This document shows positions 36,335-47,160 of a stretch of DNA of 64,000 nucleotides, one piece after another. A program made the translations under genes and the position numbers. Source of the stretch: Liolophura sinensis (lineage: Eukaryota > Mollusca > Polyplacophora > Chitonida > Chitonidae); NCBI RefSeq assembly GCF_032854445.1, contig NC_088305.1:13025606-13089605 (forward strand), in the 5' to 3' direction. The notes beneath the pieces are model-generated. The model saw only the letters and a program-made list of their open reading frames with translations, made no database searches and was not told the origin of the DNA. Numbering within the stretch: position 1 is the stretch's first letter; every line of letters starts with the position of its first letter.

Positions 36335-36602
36335 AAAGAGCAAGTTGTAACTTCCTGGCTTGTCGTTCAGCATAAAGGGGACAGTGCAACGACTGCTTGA
36401 CCCGTGTCAGTATAATCGCTCGGGCGGGGCCGCTTGCTTGCCTCCGGTATGGCGTCTCAGTGAAGCAGCACTAGATAAAAGAGCGGTGGAAATCCGTCCT
36501 GCAACAAGGAGGCATATTACATACACTCTAAGGATTCCTTCGTCGTCAAATGACTGAAGAATTGTTAAATACGACGTTAAACCCCAAGCACTCACTCACT
36601 CA
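36335..36602 (+). mobile_element. SINE-B, 5'-truncated, 1 kb upstream of the NeuroD exon
   Basis: Starts at TTAAAAGAGCAAGTTGTAAC and runs to AAGCACTCACTCACTCAAAT. Sense to NeuroD and inside its presumed intron. Younger-looking tail than the copy at 2.5 kb. Confidence 0.87.
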
Positions 36603-36839
36603 AATATATTGTGTACAGCTTAAATTCATCTACATGTCCGATGCCAAAAGCCTTTTGTCCAGGACTACTTCACAACCTGTATATGAAACCTCCATAGGAT
36701 GAATAAACCACACACATGAAAACGAACCACTAACAGCACCAAGACAAGATGGCATTAAATGTCCGTTACAATTATTTTCCCTGGAAATATTGGCACATCA
36801 TCTGTGTGTTTGCTCGAGTTAGTCATGATTCATCCGTCT

Positions 36840-36990
36840 CTCTGTCCAGAAAACGTCCCATAAAGTAATTAACTTTGCAAAGTTACCCATCCTCGGTTTC
36901 CGCCGTCCTATATTTAACCGCTGATTTGACCTCTCTTCTTGAATGATACGTTAGCGCAGGCTTGTGTCACAAGCGATTTGGTAAAACTTT
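36840..36990 (+). promoter_or_regulatory. Alternative proximal NeuroD promoter candidate
   Basis: Short GC-richer island about 0.7 kb before the coding exon. It holds a TATATTTAA element (about 36911-36919) and a weak 5' splice site (TTG/GTAAAA near 36979). The spacing would give an intron of about 0.66 kb, closer to vertebrate NeuroD1 than the distal candidate. The donor is clearly poorer than that at 18839. Confidence 0.2.
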
Positions 36991-37621
36991 TAACGAAAGA
37001 CAGACATGTAATAAAAACAAACTGAGCGCTAAAAATCACACTTGAATGCATTGGATGATGGCAATGTTATAGGTGGATATGAGTATTCTGTTAGAATGTA
37101 GATCCCACTTGGTATGCGGCAGTTTATCTATGTGAGTTGTTTTCCTTTAGTATAAACACCCATCAACTAAATAAATGATAGAGGTTCAGATTTTGAACAA
37201 TACACATATATATGCATGCACAAGATTTTTTTTTGAAATTCCACATCTTAGGTTTTTCAGCTGCAGTTCCCAACTTGCAGTTCTCATCAGCCTAGCAGAG
37301 AAATATATTTAGTATCCCTACTCAGTTTCAGAATTACCAAGTATTTTACCTCTACAATTACATGTCAGAAAAAAACTTTCCATCGTTATATATATCCCTG
37401 CTGATATATATATAAGAAACTGTTGTTTCGAACTTTCGTTCTCGCCATTTCGTTGTCAGTATCCTTAATGAGAACGAAATGTACGAAACTGCAGATGGAA
37501 TTTTACGATGTAAAAACTGAGAAGGTTTATATTTCTTGTTATACCTCTTCACCACTCCAAATGTTTTTCTAATTAAGTATATTCGTGTATGTATATTTGA
37601 TTAAATATATGTTTTCAATAG

Positions 37622-37650
37622 ATTTCTTTTTTTTTCTTCAGAACTGAACA
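37622..37650 (+). other. NeuroD: 3' splice site and 5' UTR tail of the NeuroD coding exon
   Basis: A run of pyrimidines (37624-37639, almost all T) ends in CAG at 37639-37641, a near-ideal acceptor. The exon would begin at 37642, leaving nine untranslated bases before the ATG. The in-frame TGA inside those nine bases rules out an upstream coding extension through this exon. NeuroD genes of vertebrates also have a non-coding first exon followed by one coding exon, so an upstream exon is expected. Confidence 0.85.
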
Positions 37651-38883
37651 ATGCCAATAAAGATGCCCGAGGATTTCCTTATTGAGGATCAGTTAGAGGA
37701 CTGTCTGACCGATGAGGATTTGGAAGAGGACGTCATTTCGGACACGGACACTCTATTGGACATGGATATGGACAAGCCAAAGAAGGCATCTAAACCAAAA
37801 AACAAGAAGGACGGCAGTGGGAAGCGAGGAAAGAACAAAAACCCGGACGAAGTAAAGATACCGAAAAAAAGGGGACCGAAAAAGAAACGAATGACAAAAG
37901 CTCGGATTGTGAAGTTAAAGCAGCGGCGTGTGAAGGCCAATGCTAGGGAGCGAAACCGGATGCATGGATTGAACGACGCTTTGGATGAACTGAGGACGCA
38001 CGTTCCCTGTTATTCCAAGACACAAAAGCTCTCCAAAATCGAAACGCTACGCTTGGCGAGGAATTACATTTGTGCCCTGGCTGACATTTTGAAGAACGGC
38101 GTTAGACCAGACAGTGTGTCGTTCGCCAAGGCTCTGTCCAAAGGCTTGTCTCAAAACACAATGAACTTGGTCGCTGGTTGCCTTCAGCTGAACCCCAGAA
38201 CTCTTTTACCGGACACGCCGATTCCCAAGCCGTACCAGCTGATGTACGGTGGTCCCGCAGACTACAACAACCCATTCCAGACCATCAACTACAACAACGC
38301 CTACGCCATCAACAATATAAACGTGGTCGATTGTGGGCAGCAGGTTCCCCTCTCCCATATGCCGCCACTATCTCACCCCCACCAGATTCAGCCAGATCCA
38401 GAGTTTTCCTCTTATTTGCCCTGCCCAGCAGCCCAGCCTAATTTCCAGCCGACCACTTCCCCACAACACAATTCCGCATCACCCCAACGTCTTAACCACT
38501 ACCCAGAGTCCCCACAGAGGATGCAACAACAACAACACCATCAGCACCAGCAGAGTCCTTCACCGTTCTGTAACCAAGGAATCACCCGCCGCAACACTAG
38601 TCCCATGCATGCGGATAACCGCGAGGCGTCTCTTCCCACGGGAACAATGACGTCATCAACTTTTGTGCGTTACGCTCAGCAAGAAACGGACTGTTTTACC
38701 TCAAACTTCAATGGCGGCGGTGTCATGTCGCATAACCAGGTATATGGTGAAAGCGTTGTGGACAGTATCCCCGAACAGAATCCTTACATTTTGTTGGAAG
38801 ATTTAGCGGACATTCAAAACCAACCTGTTGTGGAGCACGAGGCTCTGGGCATGTTAAATTCGGTACCGCATCTTTATCATTGA
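37651..38883 (+). CDS. NeuroD: NeuroD-family neurogenic bHLH transcription factor
   Basis: Complete 410-residue nuclear transcription factor. Seen: acidic N-terminus (residues 6-44, rich in Asp/Glu), a Lys-rich segment with a nuclear-localisation-like run [10 protein letters not shown] (71-80), the basic DNA-contact region with [12 protein letters not shown] (97-108), helix 1, a loop with [11 protein letters not shown] (119-129), helix 2 (about 130-148), then the NeuroD-specific block [20 protein letters not shown] (165-184). The C-terminus is Pro/Gln/His-rich, with a Gln/His run at 292-301 and an amphipathic LLEDLADI (381-388) that could be an activation segment. The combination of [11 protein letters not shown], the loop and the [13 protein letters not shown] block is diagnostic of NeuroD rather than neurogenin or atonal. 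By family knowledge it dimerises with E-proteins and binds CANNTG E-boxes to drive neuronal and endocrine differentiation. The start is fixed: an in-frame TGA lies at 37645-37647, just after a splice acceptor. Uninterrupted coding in one exon matches vertebrate NeuroD genes. Oddity: helix 2 reads NYICAL, with Cys141 where relatives usually have Trp. Confidence 0.97.
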   Translation: MPIKMPEDFLIEDQLEDCLTDEDLEEDVISDTDTLLDMDMDKPKKASKPKNKKDGSGKRGKNKNPDEVKIPKKRGPKKKRMTKARIVKLKQRRVKANARERNRMHGLNDALDELRTHVPCYSKTQKLSKIETLRLARNYICALADILKNGVRPDSVSFAKALSKGLSQNTMNLVAGCLQLNPRTLLPDTPIPKPYQLMYGGPADYNNPFQTINYNNAYAINNINVVDCGQQVPLSHMPPLSHPHQIQPDPEFSSYLPCPAAQPNFQPTTSPQHNSASPQRLNHYPESPQRMQQQQHHQHQQSPSPFCNQGITRRNTSPMHADNREASLPTGTMTSSTFVRYAQQETDCFTSNFNGGGVMSHNQVYGESVVDSIPEQNPYILLEDLADIQNQPVVEHEALGMLNSVPHLYH

Positions 38884-39380
38884 TATGCAATTAATACATG
38901 GGCTTTGCAACTGTTCTAATACTATCAATGGAATTTGTGCAACATCCCGATATCAAGGAGTATAGGAAATACCTATAGCATTCATAAGCAGGCATAGACA
39001 GTAAACAGATACACAACAAGTATGAACACATAAACATTAAATGACACTTATTACATGCGTAATCAAAGGCCTTAAATGCTATCTTGCTGAACGCAGTATT
39101 GTGTGTACTTTGTATGCCAGAAAAAACAGACAACCCTTGATGTGCCTTTTTTGCCAATGTGACTTATCGTGATATGTTTGTAAACTGTTTTTTGCAAATT
39201 TAAGCCCATTTGTGTCTAGCTCGTATAAGGTATTAGGTTATGAGGGGAAATGAAAATGGCATACATCTCATTGCCATTACCAAGTGTCCTTTCTAGAGAT
39301 CTAGAATCACAGCTCGTGTTATTTCTAACTCGCAGGCCCTTGTGGCGTTAATGTTGTCCGATCCGTCTTATCCAAGGATC
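38884..39380 (+). other. Probable NeuroD 3' UTR
   Basis: AT-rich, non-repetitive sequence directly after the NeuroD stop. An ATTAAA variant poly(A) signal occurs near 39035. The first AATAAA is inside the SINE tail near 39536, so the SINE may supply an alternative 3' end. The actual cleavage site cannot be told from sequence. Confidence 0.4.
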
Positions 39381-39382
39381 TG

Positions 39383-39547
39383 GCAAGCCGGCTTCCTTTC
39401 CGGCCGTACGTGGGAAGGCTTTTCAGCAACCTGCGGATGGTCATGGGATTTCCCTGGACTGTGCCCGGTTTCCTCCCACCATAATGCTGGCCGCCGTCGT
39501 ATAAGTGAATCCGACGTAATACAGAAATCAAATAAGTAAATAAATCA
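39383..39547 (+). mobile_element. SINE-A, 5'-truncated, downstream of NeuroD
   Basis: Body from CTTCCTTTCCGGCCGTACG to the tail AAATCAAATAAGTAAATAAA, in the same orientation as NeuroD. Its tail provides an AATAAA hexamer (about 39536) that could serve as a distal poly(A) signal for NeuroD. Confidence 0.85.
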
Positions 39548-41302
39548 AAGGATTGGTCCGTTTGCTGGCTGAATTACAAATAAGCCGCTGACGAAGACTG
39601 GACTCGGCCGTTCACTGCCACCATCTTGCGAACGGAGGCTTGCACTACTTTTAATCTCAAACAGGAGCAATTGATTAAATACTCAGAATAGCTTCCTTCT
39701 GCGTTAAATATTACATCAGAGACTTGTCAAGGACCCTGTATTTAACGCAGAAATATGTGCTGATCTGTTTTTACAGAACTCTAAAATTTCCTTCAATTTT
39801 GTGGTTGTGATTCGCAGGAAGACAATCGTGTAATTTTGAAGGATTCTTAATGTATCACTGTGCAAAGTGCAGTCAGCCTCCATGTCATTCTCGACGGCTA
39901 GGTTTTAACTCGAATTTAGTCAGAGGATCTAGCATGAAGTACCACGGCCAGCAAATTAAGTATTAAGAAAAGCAAAGTTTAATATCATAGGACTCAAATA
40001 CGTTTCCCAGTTTCTAAGAAATCAACCGATGTGTTCACGACCACGTTGATAATTGTTGGAGAATTTGGTATGCATTTCTGTAATGAACTGGGGTATTTGC
40101 ACTATGGTTGTGTTTACGAGAATCAATAGGCAAGAGTTCAATTGTAAAACAAAACTGACAACATTCACCAGTGCCAGCGCTAGCTGATTTGCCAATAGCT
40201 TTTCTCTCGCACCAGCCCATCGAACTTTGAGCTGGGCGGTTCAGAGCTCGAATCCAGCTCTCGTCTCGATCCAAGCTCAGTTGCGGCCTTTAATCATTAA
40301 GTTTGTTAGGTGACTGGCCAAAGCTATAGTTTGGCTCTGTCTAGTTTCCTTAACCAGTAAATATGAATGAATGAATGTTTATGGCTTAACGCCACATGGA
40401 TAATATTTCCGCCATTTTGTGGCAACCAATAAATATGGGCGCTGTCGTAGAGACAAAATATTCTTTAGTGTGGCGCTAAACCCTAATCGTATAAACACAA
40501 TATTATTTACTGTGGAAATGTGGAGTCAAGATAGCCACCATTACATTTAAGGAAGGTGAATGGATATATAATGTATATGTACGCTGTACATCAGCGCTGC
40601 GTCACTGATGCCTTACCGTTCTTACGTATCTGTCAATATGTATAATCTAGTCATTGCCTTACTCCAAATTGGTTTATTTTAAAGAATTTTTTTGTATACT
40701 TTTTATCATATATATCACCAGTCAGATTCAAGTATGACGTAATTTGCCGCCCAATACATATTTATTCTCTAATTTATCACTATTTAAGAATGTGCCTTTT
40801 GAATAAAATATATTATTCACGTAAAATCAAAGTCTTTAAAGTTTGTTGTCTTCTTCTAACTTGTGTTTTGTGTTATTTTACACCTCGCGGAAAGTCTTGT
40901 AGCAAACTGCTAAAAGGTTTTAAAAAAGACGAAGTTCTCCAGGTGATGACGCCAGGAAATAGTGGTATAGTGGATAGAAGATAAGACACGTGACCAGTGA
41001 ATATTGGGTTTATATATGGAGAAGAATGGTTACGAGTATTTGACAGTTGTTTGTATAAAAATCACTGAAGACAAGGTAATAGAAAAGATTTCTGATCAGT
41101 CAACTTTTCATACGATCCATGGTAAACGGTTTGCATGGTAAGGTGTCCATGTCTCGCCATTAATCGACACCATAGGTCTGTCGTCAGCTTTTACACGACA
41201 GTGATAAAAATTCAACAAACTGCAGCCAGTTAAGCTTTTAACAAGATAAAAATTTTCAAAAATAACGCAATGGTAAAAGGAGAAAGCAAATAAACGCGAA
41301 AC
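39548..41302. other. Intergenic downstream of NeuroD
   Basis: Unique AT-rich DNA apart from the diverged SINE fragment at 40.23 kb. No gene recognised. Confidence 0.35.
40228..40480 (+). mobile_element. tRNA-derived SINE fragment, diverged
   Basis: Box-B-like GAGCTCGAATCCAGCTC, TTGTTAGGTGACTGGCCAAA, then AATGAATGAATGTTTATGGC and TTAACGCCACATGGATAATA. The 3' motif recurs near 63846 (TTATGGTTTAACTCCACATC), so this is a dispersed family. Boundaries are approximate. Confidence 0.45.
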
Positions 41303-41668
41303 TGACCCGATAGCACAGTTTGTAGAGCGTCCGTTTCGTGGGCGGTAGATCCAGGGTCAATCCTGGGTCGAGTCAAACTTTAGACCTTAAAAGAGCAAGT
41401 TATAACTTCCTCGCTTGGCGTTCAGCATAAAGGGGATAGTGCAACGACAAGTTGACCCATATCAGTACAATGGCTCGGGCGGGGCGGCTTACTAGCCTTC
41501 GGTAAGTCGTCTCAGTGAAGGAGCAGCAGATAAAAGGGCGGTGGAAATCCGTCCTGCAACAAGGAGGCACATTACATGCACTCTATGGATTCATTTGTCG
41601 TCATATGACTGAAAAATTGCTGAGTACGACGTTAAATCCCAAGCACTCACTCACTCATTCACTCAAGA
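41303..41668 (+). mobile_element. SINE-B, full length
   Basis: A second tRNA-derived family. Box A TAGCACAGTTTG (41311-41322), box B GGTCAATCC (41355-41363), body with AGAGCAAGTTATAACTTCC, GCGTTCAGCATAAAGGGGA, GGCGGTGGAAATCCGTCCTG and CATATGACTGAAAAATTGC, ending ACGTTAAATCCCAAGCACTC and an (ACTC)n tail. The tail and body are unrelated to SINE-A, so a different LINE partner is likely. Confidence 0.9.
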
Positions 41669-41840
41669 AAGCTCATTTACAATATGGCGGCCAGTTTAAT
41701 GAGAGAAGAAAAGTGGTATTCCTATGGTAAGCCGCCATTACTCATCTGCAGTGGAGCAATTTTAAAAAAGCATCGTAATTGCATTTTCTTGCAAAGTGAC
41801 TTGTCCAAGGTTATAATGCCATATTATTACGTTGGTTTGG

Positions 41841-41926
41841 TTTATTTATTTGATTGATGTTTTATGTTTTACTCAAGAATATTTCACTTATACGATGGCG
41901 GCCAGCATGATAGTGGGAGGAAACCA
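41841..41926 (-). mobile_element. SINE-A, short 3' fragment
   Basis: Tail plus CAAGAATATTTCACTTATAC and GGCGGCCAGCATGATAGTGG, ending in the AGGAAACC segment. Confidence 0.8.
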
Positions 41927-42119
41927 TGACATGTTGGTTTGCAAAAGTATGGAACATGCACTGGCATGGATACATGTACGAAGTTACGTGAAAGGGACAT
42001 GGAATTCGAAAGCATACAATTTCATCCCTGTGTCAGATGCAAATAACCATTTTCTAGAAATAGGTCGCTATCGCCTTCGCCTACGAAGAAAAATTTGCAG
42101 CAATTTCTGATTTAGTTGC

Positions 42120-42655
42120 AACAGTGAAATGATGTTGAACAATGCGTTGTGAGCAATGGTGAAGTGATGGTCAGTAATGCGTTCTGTGCAACGGTGAAGT
42201 GATCATGAGCAATGTACTGTTAGCAACGGCGAAGTGATCATGAACAATGCCTTGTGAACAACGGTGTAGTGATCATGAGCAAAGCGTTGTGGGCAACGGT
42301 GAAGGGGTCCTGAGCAATGCCTTGTGAGCAACGGCGAGGTGATCAAGAACAATACGTTGTGGGCAACGGTGAAGTGATCCTGAGCACTGCGCTGAGAGCA
42401 ACGGTGAAGTAACCAAGAACAATGCATTGTGTGCAACGGTGAAGTGGTGATGAGCAATACGTTGTGAGCAACGGTGAAGTGATCATGAGCAATGCCTTGT
42501 GAGCAACGGTGACGTGATCATGAGCTATACGTTAAGGGCAACGGTGAAGTGATCATGAGCAATGCGTTGTGCGCAACTGTGAAGTAGTCATGAGCAATGT
42601 GTTGTGAGCAACAGTGAGGTGATCATGAGCTATACGTTGTAAGCAACGGTGAAAT
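42120..42655. repeat. 35-bp minisatellite, about 15 units
   Basis: Unit GTGATCATGAGCAATGCGTT then GTGAGCAACGGTGAA; successive GATCATGAGC words are spaced exactly 35 bp where intact (42481 and 42516). Variants cluster in the unit centre. Confidence 0.93.
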
Positions 42656-42679
42656 AAATCAAACGAAATGACGGTGAAA

Positions 42680-45460
42680 AGGCCAAGGTGCTCAATTCTA
42701 CAACAGTCGTGTAAATTATGGAATATGATCTTGTAAGTACGGTGTTAAACCCCAGCAAAATAATCAAATAACAAAGAAAAGTGGTTTATTGGTTTATAAT
42801 GCTCATAAAGCGTATATAGCACCGCTATATAGTTCATCCGAATTTATGAAATTTTATTTCAACATTTTTGACCTTCTCATACCTGACTCATACATTGTTA
42901 TATTCTTAATTTTCATAACAATGGTCATTTTTTGCTTAATATAATTGACTTCACTGAGACAGTCTCATTCAATTTCATTTCATGTGTCAGGGTTCGAGGA
43001 AACTGGTCGTGGCTGGGAGAACAATCGCTGTTCGACAAATATAACTGACCAAACTCCTGGCTTGTTCACTTAAAATCAACATTCGGCACTGCATAAAGAG
43101 GGAATTTGTAGATTCCGCCGCTCTCACTATTCATGGGTCTTAATGACAATAAGATGTCGGCGACGCTTGTTTATTCGTTTACGCCTTATAACGTTCCTTG
43201 AGCAACCGTTGCCTTCCACTGATATGGTGTGCACGTCTGTACGTCACACGTGGGCATATAACTCGCCTGTATAACTTGCCAAAAGTCGGTGGTTTATTCC
43301 AGGAACTAACGTTATTGTGACAGTAAAAAACCCTGAGTATGGTATTAAGCAACAAATAATTAAATACATAAATACACGAATAAATTAATTAATTAATTAC
43401 ATGAACAGTGCACTTTTACAGTAAATTATGACCAGGCAAATCAAAGAATATTCTATTTCCCGAGACGTGTTTTGTCAGGCTGATTTGTCACGGCTGTCGG
43501 CTTCCATTACAATTAAGACAACATCCACGCCATTACTATAATGAAATGTTGCACGTATTTCTTTTACTTTGTGTAACTATCTTATGAATAGTGAACGAGC
43601 AGAAGATCGTTTTACCAGTTAAGCTTAATTACTTTCCCACTCATTATTCATCAATTCACCCAACGTAATTAACAACTATCAAGCAACATGCACTTTCATC
43701 AAAGCTAATTTCTTAACAAATACTCGCGTCTCTGTTTAAAAAGCGTGACCGCGCCCTGGAGGGGTCTCGAGGTGTCACGCTCGATCTCGGGAGTCACGTG
43801 TCACGCGCTAGCTGTTTGTGAAAGACAGAAGAGTGGTATAGTTGATCAGTCCGAGTTAATGGGACTCCTTCATCTCTCGGCTGAACACGGTTCTCCACAT
43901 CGCGACGGTGCGTTGTCAAGGAACGACTAACCAAACCGAGTCGGTTTGGCGCGGTATTGCCGGGATTGTTTGTGGAAATCTCTCCGCATGACAGTTTTAC
44001 TGACTCTCAGAAATATGGCGTCTCTGAGGATCGGAAAGGAGCGAGGACGTCATGTTTACTTTGCTCTTGGGGGCGCTGCTGAAACCGATGAACTTCCTTC
44101 CCTACAGAAGCATTGCGGGCAATCACCATCCTAATGACCACCTTAAAACTAAGTGCCGGACATCAGTTTATAGCAGAAAAGAGCTGGAGATAAAGGAGTG
44201 AAGAGATAGTTAACGGCAGTCATTGATTTCTCGTGATATTACCTGTGTTCCTTAACAGGTAAATACGTCACAGGTATTGATAATGGCCGTGTCAACACAC
44301 AACTACAGATCAGTGGTCAAGTCAATATAACTCTAATGTCAGAAGTACACAGGTACGAAACAAATATTCCTAATGACTCCTCGTCGTCATATGAATGAAA
44401 AATTGTTAAGTACGGCGTTAAACCCTAAGCATACATACAAACACACGTACGGAACCATTATTTGCGTTTTATCTCTGTGACAAAATCCTGGAAGGAAGTT
44501 GTCTTTAGCTATAGCCCATGGTCAGTTTATTCCACATGTCGATCTCTGCCCTTTGCTATTATGAAAACGGATAACATCAATTTCTTCGCAGGGAAGTTTA
44601 ATTAACGTTTAATTTCATGAGTCCACGTCAGGAAAGCTTTGGATATTGCCAATGGCCATTTCAGTGCAAGATTCAATTCAAGATTCACTATTTAAAACTG
44701 ATGACCCATATAGCTATTAATATGAAAGATCGTGGTCATGGCCCAAAGTCTTCAATCTGTTATTCACCACTAGAAGCTAAAGTAATGACCCACAACTGAT
44801 GGAACGAAAGTCCATGTTTGTGACACAACGCTGTTTCATAACAAGAGTGGATTTGTGTGTATTCAGTGTCAAAAAGTGATGACCCAGAATTCTTGGCCGA
44901 TAAGTTTTTGTGTATGACCCTATCTCCGTTCAGTTTAACTCGATAAACAATCGTTGAAAACTGAAGATCGTTTCTGTCTTGCATGTCGTCCGAATTATTT
45001 ATTTATCATTATACACCATTTATGTGTCTCAGTATTTATTTGATGCTTAATTAAGGGTTGCATGTATAGCGCATTCTTTCCACAGCAAATTGTCTGATGC
45101 AAATACGTTCAAGAGGCAACTGGTTGTCGTCATTGGCAGAATGGCCTATTTTGAGTGAATATATATTTATTGACTTCATTGAATTTCACTACCGCACTGA
45201 AGAATATTTTACATATACAAGAATGGTCAGATGTTGGTGGAATTTTGCCTTCATATATTCAATCACAGAGAGAGCTCAATCTGTACACCACATTGGTGGG
45301 AGACAAGAGATTTCCATCGAATAAGACCACACAAACGTCTTTACGAGCGCTGTCGAGCGCTTATTCGCATCAAGACCCTGGGGTCATGTGCAGGAGGGAG
45401 ATCGCATGCTACAGTGTCCGAAAAGGAATGAACGAACACGTCCTGTATCCTAGCGACTGA
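42680..45460. other. Intergenic with a GC-richer block
   Basis: 43600-44170 is GC-richer and repeat-free (GGAGTCACGTGTCACGCGC E-box region; AGAAATATGGCGTCTCTG near 44010). Frames of about 60 residues there are not recognisable. The rest is AT-rich with one SINE-B fragment. Confidence 0.35.
44383..44445 (+). mobile_element. SINE-B, 3' terminal fragment
   Basis: CGTCATATGAATGAAAAATTG followed by GTACGGCGTTAAACCCTAAG and a degraded CATACA-type tail. Confidence 0.75.
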
Positions 45461-45461
45461 T

Positions 45462-45523
45462 TTCTTTATTTATTTCGTGTTTTACGCCGTGCTCCTAAAT
45501 ATTTCACTTATACGACGACGGTT
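45462..45523 (-). mobile_element. SINE-A, very short 3' fragment
   Basis: Only the tail and about 45 bases of body (GTGTTTTACGCCGTGCTCC, TTCACTTATACGACGACGG). Confidence 0.72.
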
Positions 45524-45684
45524 CTAGCCACTGAAAGACAAGCGGTGCTCGATGTTGTAATGATGGAAATGTTGACATTTTAGTTTAGACGGTTTATACA
45601 CTCTAGTGAACGAGACTATCACTTTGGGCGTAAATCCATTGATTTATTAATACATTGGCAGACAACACTGCGTTCACACACGTT

Positions 45685-45869
45685 TCGAGTCCAGCCATTG
45701 CTGGCTTCCTCTCCGGCCGTACGTGTGTGTGTCTGCAGTAACCTGCGGATGGTCGTGGGTTTCTCCCGGGGTCTGCCTGGTTTCCTCCCACCATAGTCCT
45801 GGCCGCCGTAGTATAAGTGAAATATTCTTGAGCATTGTATAAAACACCAATGAAATGAATAAATAAATT
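45685..45869 (+). mobile_element. SINE-A, partial, starts at box B
   Basis: Begins near TTTCGAGTCCAGCC (box B), then body and tail AACACCAATGAAATGAATAA. The 5' part of the head is missing. Confidence 0.83.
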
Positions 45870-46212
45870 CTACATATATGTAGATGTTCTTCCGGAATCT
45901 TGATTAATCGATCCATTCACTACACTAAATAAAGTCCTGATCTGGATGTTATGCTTTCTCAGTAACTGTCTAGCTAGCCCTTATTGGTTCGTTGCACCAG
46001 TGTAGCCACACGAAGACGCACGTTCGAACCCAGTTCTCTCCGTATTAACTGCGGTTTCCCCCAGGAGTCTGTGGTGCACGAAGCTGTCCAGTTCCTGTGT
46101 TTATTCCCCTTCCCACTCCGTCGCTCTACCTGATGTTGCCTTTCATAAACCTGAACGACTTCAATGGCATGCCTCTTCAAGCATGTATAAACCACAGCTT
46201 CAAACAAATATA

Positions 46213-46258
46213 TTTATTTATTTATTTGATTGGTGTTTTACGCCGAGCTCAAGAATAT
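46213..46258 (-). mobile_element. SINE-A micro-insertion with target-site duplication
   Basis: Extremely 5'-truncated copy (TTTATTTATTTGATTGGTGT through CTCAAGAAT), bracketed by the direct repeat TCAAACAAATATAT (about 46199-46212 and 46259-46272). It shows that the family inserts by target-primed reverse transcription even when barely 45 bases were copied. Confidence 0.78.
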
Positions 46259-46374
46259 TCAAACAAATATATAAACCAATCAGTATTTGTCGAGTACTGT
46301 AGCTTTCACTGTGCAGCCGCTCCAAGAGTGTATACATGCATATATTATAGGGATATCGGATGTATTGTGTTCCG

Positions 46375-46530
46375 TACGTGGGAAGGTCTGGCAGCAACCT
46401 GCGGATGGTCGTGGCTTTCTCCCGGGCTGTTCCCGGTTTCCACCCACCATAATGCTGGCCGCCGTCGTATAAGTGAAAATATTCTTGAGTACGGCGTAAA
46501 ACATCAATCAAATAAATAAATAAATGAATA
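46375..46530 (+). mobile_element. SINE-A, 5'-truncated
   Basis: Body from CCGTACGTGGGAAGGTCTGG to the tail AACATCAATCAAATAAATAA, running on into further AATAAATAAATAA. It is in inverted orientation to the micro-insertion 115 bp upstream. Confidence 0.85.
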
Positions 46531-46675
46531 TATAAATAAATAAATAATGTAACTGTGTTTCCAATTTCGTGTATATAGTGGATTTTCGTCTTGAATAATC
46601 AAATGTTGCCGGACAAAACCGTATGTAAAATCTGGGGCCAGTTTCATTTATTTACTTATTCAGTAAAAAATATAT

Positions 46676-46780
46676 ATATTTATTTATTCATTTGATGGGT
46701 GTTTTACGCCACAATCAAGAATATTGTGGTGAGGAAACCGAACAGAGCCCGGGGGAAACCTACCATCATCTGCAGGTTGT
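46676..46780 (-). mobile_element. SINE-A, diverged partial copy
   Basis: Tail, GGGTGTTTTACGCCACAATC, then a deletion to GTGGTGAGGAAACCGAACAG and CATCATCTGCAGGTTG. Confidence 0.75.
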
Positions 46781-47039
46781 CAAACGTCATAGAATCAACA
46801 AACTGGTCCAGTAATGTTCAATAATGTTTTCCTACCTATGATCTTTACAAAAATAAATACTGTTTGGCATTTCTATATTTGGGGTCATCTGAAATCATTT
46901 TCATGACTACCTATATTCATATTTTCTTTCACAACAAACATGTTCTATGACAGTGAAATACTATAATGTTGCTCCTTTGGAATGCATGCACTGTTTTCTA
47001 AATCACGTGCACGCAAATATGGTTAGGCGCCTGCCAACG

Positions 47040-47160
47040 ATACAGTTCAAGTACTTATATGAACTGTTAGGATAAAACATGAAAAAAAAAACATAAAATT
47101 TATTTATACTCAGACAGTTATCATCGCACAGTTATCGTTAGCTTGGTTTGGCTCATTTTT
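47040..47160 (+). repeat. Family C, degraded copy
   Basis: ATATGAACTGTTAGGATAAAAC, then an A-run and a recognisable CAGTTATCATCGCACAG segment. Strongly diverged. Confidence 0.4.

Noticed and set aside
37689-37940. Antisense Phe-rich frame and other-frame ORFs at 38178-38650 over NeuroD
   Set aside because: Shadows of the NeuroD reading frame; the Phe-rich one is the complement of the Lys-rich segment.
42120-42655. CRISPR-like regular array
   Set aside because: Units are contiguous without unique spacers, and the genome is animal; it is a minisatellite.
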